A stretch of DNA of 64,000 nt from Pogostemon cablin (Eukaryota; Streptophyta; Magnoliopsida; Lamiales; Lamiaceae): assembly GCA_023678885.1 (NCBI GenBank), contig CM042994.1:18509073-18573072 (forward strand), written 5' to 3'. Of the stretch, positions 58,277 through 64,000 are shown piece by piece (the stretch's first letter is position 1; each line of letters begins with the position of its first letter). Under the pieces are notes generated by a model. The model was not told where the DNA came from. It saw only the letters and a list, made by a program, of their open reading frames with translations, and ran no database searches. The translations under genes and the position numbers were made by a program.

Positions 58277-60030
58277 TGTTAGAAAGCCCAAAACCTATTT
58301 ATTTATTTTTATAGCTCAAAAGGCCAGCCTTATCTTAGCCCAACTAGATTTTTTTTATAAAGCCCAAACTTATTTATTTATTTATTTTATGGTCCAAAGT
58401 TTCAGCCTACTTAAATGGTCTGATATATAATTATTAAGGCTTAAGTTAAAAAAAAAAAAGAAAGAAGAACGGGAGAAGAAAAACAAAAGAGGGGAAAGAA
58501 GAGAGTGAAGAGGAGAAATTCTTGTTGATCAAATTCTCCCTTACAACCCTCATCCTAGGTGGTTTCTAAGTTGTTTTGAGGTAAGTGATGTGTGAATTAA
58601 GCTTCCTCCTTCCATGGTTTTGTAATTTGTGGTGTTTTTCTTTTTGGTATGTGGGTAATTCGCAGACTGTTCGAACTGATTTTGACATAGCTATTGCCCT
58701 TAAAAGTTTGCAAACTTAATTTCTGTACGTAGCTGAACTCGCTAGCTTTCCGTAGCCACTTGAAACGCCTCAATCCGATTATTTTACAATTAGTTATGAT
58801 TTTTCTCATAAACTGCCGCTAGCAGGAAAATTTCAGAATTTTTAGGTCGAATTAAAATTTATTTTCTATCGTTTTGTTTAGTTAACGTATTGAAACGGGT
58901 TATGTGGGATTGGGAACTGATGTTAAGGAGTTAGATGTCATTTTTATTTAATATCGACTCGTTCGAACTCGATTAGGATTTATTTTTAGCAATGAAAGGT
59001 GATGTTACCGCTAATAGTTAGTTATATTTGATTTGTCTTTAATTGCTCATCTCCTTTCTAGGTAAAGAACCATCGATGAAGGGCAAGGGACCGACTTCAG
59101 ATTCTGGAGAGAGTTAATCACTTCCTTGTGAGTTGATAATTCGGGAACGTCTTCTCTTGTGGGAAGTGTGGACCCTCGATAAATGTACATTTATTTTAGT
59201 TTTAGTTAATTGATAAGAAAATTATTGGGTATTGTGTTATGTGGTAAAGAGTCTGATTGGCTCGATTGCTCTGGTTAGAGTCCTGTTAGTCATATTATGA
59301 GTATTATTAATTTTAACTTATGTTGAAGAGCCTCGGCTCGATATCTGATAGCATTTATTGTGAATTATTTGAGAATTGATTTCTGGTTATTGTTGTGTGC
59401 TATTAAGACTCTAACTTGAGTCGTTATTCATCATATGATGCATATGCATATGTATGCCTGGTACCAAGGTTAAGTAGCCCGAATTGGTCACAGTTTGGGT
59501 GACTTAGAGCGACATTGATTAAGTAGCCTGAATTGTCGCGGTTCGGGTGAGTTAGAGTGACAACCAAGTTGCTCGTTGCTTGGCAAACCCAGGTGAGTTA
59601 GATCTAACGGGGCACCTGTCCATTTGCCAAATACTGATACTCTAGAGGGTGATCGTTAGATGGATCAGTCTATTATAGGCTCAGTCAATGTCACCGGTGT
59701 GGGACATGCATGTCATATATGTTTATATGTTTGATCATTTCAAGTATTCACGTCGATATTGAATTGTGAACTTTAGCACTTGGCGTGTTGAGAAAGAATA
59801 TTAATGTGCATTTTATCTAGAGTAACAGTGACGGGCTTGGACTGTCTCTCGACGGAGAGCTCAGTTCGAGGAGGATATTGACTACCCACGTTTGGACTAT
59901 TCACTTCTACAGGTACTTGATAGCAAGCCTTGCGTTTTCTATAAACTTTGTGGAGTGGAGTGCTCCCATTTCGCGAAATTTATGGTTAACGTGGCGGTTG
60001 TCGCGTTCTGTCTGGGGTCGGGGCGTGACA
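58277..60030 (+). repeat. 5' LTR of the Ty3/Gypsy element
   Basis: The right edge is set by TGACA at 60,030 just before the primer binding site. The left edge TGTTAGAAAGCC at 58,277 is the best TG start that forms a short inverted pair with TGACA; without the 3' LTR it cannot be proven. About 1.75 kb. An internal imperfect duplication (TTAAGTAGCCCGAATTGGTC at 59,471 and TTAAGTAGCCTGAATTGTCG at 59,519) is present. No gene inside. Confidence 0.6.
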
Positions 60031-60037
60031 ACTTTCT

Positions 60038-60050
60038 TGGTATCATAGCC
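60038..60050 (+). other. Primer binding site, initiator-Met tRNA type
   Basis: TGGTATCATAGCC differs at one position from TGGTATCAGAGCC, the usual complement of the plant initiator tRNA-Met 3' end, and lies 7 bp past the LTR. Confidence 0.75.
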
Positions 60051-60177
60051 TGGTTTTATGATTCTCATTCTTTTTTAGTCGAGCCAATGGGTCCAACTTT
60101 ATTTCTATGTCATCCTAAGGTACGTATTGCCTTGATGTTGACCTTGCACTTTCTTTCCTTTCGTCCTTTCAGTCATT

Positions 60178-61603
60178 ATGGCACCTCCAGTTCGTCGTCG
60201 AGGTCGAGGACACACTCCTCGTGATCCTCTGAGTCCTCTACTCTCTTCTGTTCCTCGTGGACCTTGAGGACATGTTTTTTCTGATCATATCGTTCCTCCG
60301 ACGGTTACGGACCCTATCAATTCTGATCATAGTGTGCCAATTTCCCAGGTAGGGCAACCACGGGCCCAGTTGCGGGTTGAGCACATGATGACACCGGAAT
60401 AGTACCAATTGTATTATGATCACATTCGAATACACGGTGTTCCACCACCTACAACGGCTCATACGACTACGACTGTCACTGAAGAGGTTCTTCGTGCTAA
60501 TGAACCGATTCGATCTACAACTATTGTACCAGTTTTTACTCCAGAAATGGCTTTATGAGGTTCTACTTCTCGAGGTGCACTTTTTATACCTGATTTGGTG
60601 AAAGCAGTTGAAAACATGGGGACTTCGAAATTTGACGGTGCAAGAGATGCTTCTAAAGCGGGGGCATGGTTAAAGGAGATTACAGAGACCTTTGATACCT
60701 TGATGATTGAAGAATGTTATCGTGTGGTCATTGCGACCAAGCTGTTAGGCCCAGATGCACAACGATGGTGGCAGAATCTAAAAGAGACATCTTCGGTTAC
60801 TATTATGTGGGCTATCTTTGTGGAACGATTCAAAGATCGATACTTCTCTCAGTACATCAAGGATCAGAAGAGAAATGAGTTCTTCAACCTCTTTCAAGGC
60901 ATTATGTCGGTCGTGGAGTACGAAAGCAAATTTCTGGAATTGCGAGAATTCACTCCTGAGTCATATATGACGAGAGACTTATGCAAAAGATTTGAAGATG
61001 GTCTTAACTTAAATATTCAAGATCGCATCAAGTCCGGAGATAAGTACGAGAGTCTTGACGATCTCGTAGAAGAAGCCCTGAGGGTAGAAAGTTTAGTTCA
61101 GGCGAGACATAAGCTTGCAGAACGATCTCAAAAGAAAAGGCAAGGGAGCGCATTTCCAGAAAATGCATCGAAGGTGCATAAGGGTGTGGGATCTTCGCGT
61201 GGCGTACCAAGTTCGGTATCTATTAGTTTTCCTCAACCTCGGGAGCAGTTTAGTAGAGGCGGGAGCAATGTCTCGGGATCGGTTGGTGAAAATCGCAAGT
61301 GCCAAAATTGATTAAAATATCACGACGACCCCTGTAAGGCTCCTCAAGTATGTTTTCAGTGTCGACAGCCGGGGCATATGCGAAGTTCTTGTCCTCAGCT
61401 TATGGGAGCGAGCAGTCAGTGTTCTGGTCAGCTTCGTGGTAAACTAACATATTCTACACCCAGAGATACTCGATCTGCAGTTACCAGAGTGCCCGATGCC
61501 TCAAGCGGCCCTAGTACTCAATCACCTATGCAAGGAAGTAAGCAAACTAGAGTATTTCATATTTCCCAGGAAGAGGCTCGCTCGGATCCAAAGGTTGTGA
61601 GAG
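60178..61603 (+). pseudogene. Gypsy gag (capsid/nucleocapsid), disrupted
   Basis: One frame runs from the ATG at 60,178. A basic N-terminus (MAPPVRRRGRG) leads to the retrotransposon gag capsid domain (about 60,625-61,100, with WLKEITETFDTL, WWQNLK, FKDRYFSQYIKDQKRNEFFNLFQG and a DLVEEALRVE tail) and a CCHC zinc knuckle CFQCRQPGHMRSSC at about 61,348-61,392. Stops interrupt it at 60,265 (TGA), 60,400 (TAG), 60,556 (TGA) and 61,309 (TGA); the last falls where a first Cys-rich motif begins. Capsid protein would package element RNA. Confidence 0.88.
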
Positions 61604-61743
61604 GTAATTTATAATCTGAGTATTTTCACATGCTAGATCTAACCCCGCCTTGTTATGCCATTTGATTACGAATAAAATATTCGTAAGGAATTCTATCTTT
61701 TCGAATTTTTAAATCACAATCTCACCTAATATTGCTTCTTTAG
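61604..61743 (+). other. Intron-like GT...AG segment between gag and protease frames
   Basis: 140 bp starting GTAATTTATAATC and ending TTGCTTCTTTAG, AT-rich, with a branch-point-like CCTAAT about 18 bp before the end. Gag ends in frame 1 with a stop at 61,611 inside this segment; protease is in frame 3. Removing exactly this segment would put both in one frame (codon split G|GC). It may be a real retroelement intron or a chance insertion. Confidence 0.5.
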
Positions 61744-64000
61744 GCCATGTGTTTGTGGGAGACCATTAGATCTACGCTTTATTTGACCCAGGTTCTGATA
61801 TGTCTTATATCCGGGATGATCTTACTGCGATCTTAGATTATCCTATCTCTCATTTGTCACCTAGAATCATCGTTCATACCCCTCTTGGAGAGCGTCTAAT
61901 TCGTGATTCAGTATGCCTTGGTTGTCCATTGAAGATCAAAGATGTCCTTCTAGAGGCTGAATTGATACCATTGCCTTTGATTGATCTTAATGTTATTCTT
62001 GGCATGGATTGGCTTTCTTCTCATCATGCAATTCTCGACTGCCACGAGAAGCTTGTTATTTTTCGTAGACCAGGATTCTCAGAACTTGTTTTTGAAGGTA
62101 AACTTCAAACGAGATCCCTCTCTTTTATTTCAATGTTGACTGCGCATAAATTAATGCGTAAGGGTTGTGAGGCATTCTTGGCATTTGTCATCGATACTTC
62201 TCTTTCTGAAACTAAACTAGATGACATCCCGATCGTGAATGAATTTCCTGATGTCTTTCCCGAAGACTTACCAGGACAACCTCCGAATCGAGAGATTGAT
62301 TTTTCCATTGACGTACTTCCTGGAATCACACCTATATGATTACTCCATATCGAATGTCGCCTGCTGAGCTCAAGGAACTCCAGACACAACTTGGGGAATT
62401 ATTGGAGAAGGGGTTCATACGACCTAGCACATCTCCGTGGGGTGCTCCAGTTCTTTTTGTCAAGAAGAAAGATGGATCACTTCGCCTATGTGTCGACTAC
62501 CGTCAATTGAACAAGGTGACAATTAAGAACAAATATCCTCTTCCAAGAATCGATGATCTGTTTGATCAATTGCAAGGAGCAACTGTGTTCTCAAAAATTG
62601 ATTTGCGATCTGGTTATCACCAATTCAAGATTAGGGAATCTGATATCCCTAAGTCTACTTTTCGAACCAGATACGGTCATTTTGAATTCTGTGTTATGCC
62701 TTTTTTGGACTCACAAATGCTCCTGCAGCTTTTATGGATCTTATGAATCGGGTCTTTCGGCCGTACTTAGATAAGTTTGTCATCATCTTCATTGATGACA
62801 TTCTTATTTATTCTAAATCGGATGATGAACATTCTCATCATCTAAGAATTGCTCTGAACATTCTCAGAGAAAATCAGCTTTATGCTAAATTCTCGAAGTG
62901 TGAATTTTGGCTTCGTGAGGTAAGCTTTTTGGGTCATCACATTTCTAAAGAAGGAATCTACGTCGATTCAATGAAGATTCAAGCTATACTAGATTGGGAG
63001 CGTCCAAAGAACGTGACAGAGATTCGTAGTTTTCTGGGATTAGCTGGATATTATCGACGGTTTGTCAAAGACTTTTTGTTATTGGCTTCATGTTTGATTA
63101 AATTGACTCGAAAAGGGGTAAAATTTGAATGAAGTGAAAAATGCGATGAAGCATTTCAAGAATTGAAAAGACGACTCGTTTCAGCTCCTATTCTCGCTTT
63201 GCCAGACCCAGCGATTGGAGAATTTACCATTTATAGCGACGCTTCGAGACAAGGATTAGGATGCGTTCTCATGTAAGAAGGAAAGGTTATTGCCTACGCT
63301 TCAAGGCAATTGAAGAAGAACGAAGAAAATTATCCTACACATGATTCAGAGTTGGCTGCAATCGTCTTTGCATTGAAGATCTGGAGGCACTATCTGTACG
63401 ATGCAACTTGTCGAGTTTTCACTGATCACAAGAGCTTAAAGTATATCACCACGCAAAAGGAGCTCAACCTCAGGCAAAGGCGATGGATGGAGTTGATTAG
63501 TGACTATGACTTAGTCATCGATTATCATTCTGGCAAGGCGAACGTTGTTTCAGATGCTCCGAGTAGAAAGTCTTCTACCTCAATTGCTTCGATTCAATCT
63601 TTTTATCTTCCTATGTTGGATCAATTTAAATCTTTACACATTTTGCTCGATTGTGAAAAGTCTAATGATTCTGCCTTAATTGCCAAATTCGAGGTTAGAC
63701 CTACCTTGTTCGAGCAAATTCGAGAAAGACAATCACACGATGTTTATTTACAACAGAAGATGGCGAAGCTAAATCAAGGAAAAGAAACAGAATTTCAAAT
63801 TCGGGATGATGGACTTCTTACTTTTAAAAATCGTGTTTGTGTTCCATCAGAACTTGATGTTCGTAGAGCTATTCTTGAGGAAGCCCATTCTTCAGCCTAT
63901 GCTATGCATCCTGGTAGTACCAAAATGTACAGAACACTTCGGGAGCATTATTGGTGGCCAGGTATGAAACAAGACATTACTGAATTTGTATCAAAGTGCA
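61744..64000 (+). pseudogene. Gypsy pol: protease, reverse transcriptase, RNase H, integrase (partial)
   Basis: Protease: ALFDPGSDMSYI (catalytic Asp region, about 61,779) and VILGMDWLSSHHAILDC. RT: from MSPAELKELQTQLGELLEKG, with the polymerase motifs KIDLRSGYHQ and FIDDILIYS (about 62,788-62,814). RNase H: TIYSDASRQGLGCVL, HDSELAAIVFALKIWRHYL, FTDHKSLKY. Integrase HHCC zinc module begins near 63,890 (H...H then C at the window edge). Breaks: TAG at 61,767; a one-base loss near 62,337 between protease and RT; two extra T in the 62,701-62,706 run in RT; TGA at 63,130; TAA at 63,274. Polymerase and nuclease residues themselves are retained. The integrase core and 3' LTR lie outside the window. 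Confidence 0.9.

Larger units (their letters stand above)
58277..64000 (+). mobile_element. Ty3/Gypsy LTR retrotransposon, 5' part, degenerate, truncated by window end
   Basis: Order: LTR, primer binding site, gag, protease, RT, RNase H, integrase start, the Ty3/Gypsy order. RT and RNase H wording is like the chromovirus (Tekay/Del-type) lineage from memory; a chromodomain would lie past 64,000 and cannot be checked. Several stops and frame changes make this copy non-autonomous. Confidence 0.92.

Noticed and set aside
59892..60224. 110-codon open frame before gag
   Set aside because: It spans the LTR end and primer binding site in a different frame from gag; not a plausible product.
61744..61800. 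Stop-codon readthrough (TAG at 61,767) as a Gag-Pol control
   Set aside because: The stop lies inside the protease region rather than at the gag boundary and is one of several degenerative stops.

Overview
This is a piece of nuclear chromosome from a flowering plant, almost certainly a eudicot. It is strongly AT-rich, has GT-AG spliced genes, long (AT)n tracts, and dense, nested plant transposons (MULE, hAT, Stowaway, Helitron, Ty3/Gypsy). The species cannot be named from the sequence; a captured CYP716-type P450 fragment fits many eudicots.

Layout. 1-14.8 kb is transposon-on-transposon territory with no intact host gene: a long inverted-repeat element carrying a hAT insertion with a perfect 8-bp target duplication, a Helitron interrupted by a solo LTR, Stowaway elements, and a Pack-MULE-like element that picked up the first part of a CYP716 P450 gene and sits inside a Stowaway. 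14,992-20,745 is a complete MuDR-type MULE (80-110 bp terminal inverted repeats, perfect 10-bp target duplication) with a decayed, spliced transposase gene and an intact antisense GRF zinc-finger ORF. 20.8-23.4 kb holds a CACTA-like end and two MULE-type MITEs. At 23.5-24.1 kb (-) is an intron-less NF-YB transcription factor gene. 24.4-25.9 kb carries inverted second copies of the repeats seen at 2-5.8 kb.

The genic half is 26.7-56.3 kb: an RGLG-type RING E3 ubiquitin ligase (+, 11 coding exons, 427 aa), convergent with the DNA polymerase delta catalytic subunit gene POLD1 (-, 30 exons over 19.3 kb, 1,082 aa; every junction is GT-AG and the frame closes exactly). POLD1 shares a 368-bp divergent promoter with an ARGLU1-like RS/coiled-coil protein gene (+, 4 exons, 260 aa). 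That promoter holds an E2F-type site, four site II (GCCCA) motifs and a strong G-quadruplex motif, which suits an S-phase replication gene. POLD1 introns are loaded with Stowaways, a hAT, a probable solo LTR and microsatellites.

58.3 kb to the end is the 5' part of a degenerate Ty3/Gypsy element (LTR, initiator-Met-type primer binding site, gag, protease, RT, RNase H, start of integrase), truncated by the window edge. Its gag and pol frames are separated by a 140-bp GT...AG segment whose removal would place them in the same frame. Nearly all premature stops in this element, and all in the MULE, fit C-to-T (or G-to-A) change. Exon coordinates were worked out by hand from splice signals, reading frame and remembered family conservation; no database search was run.
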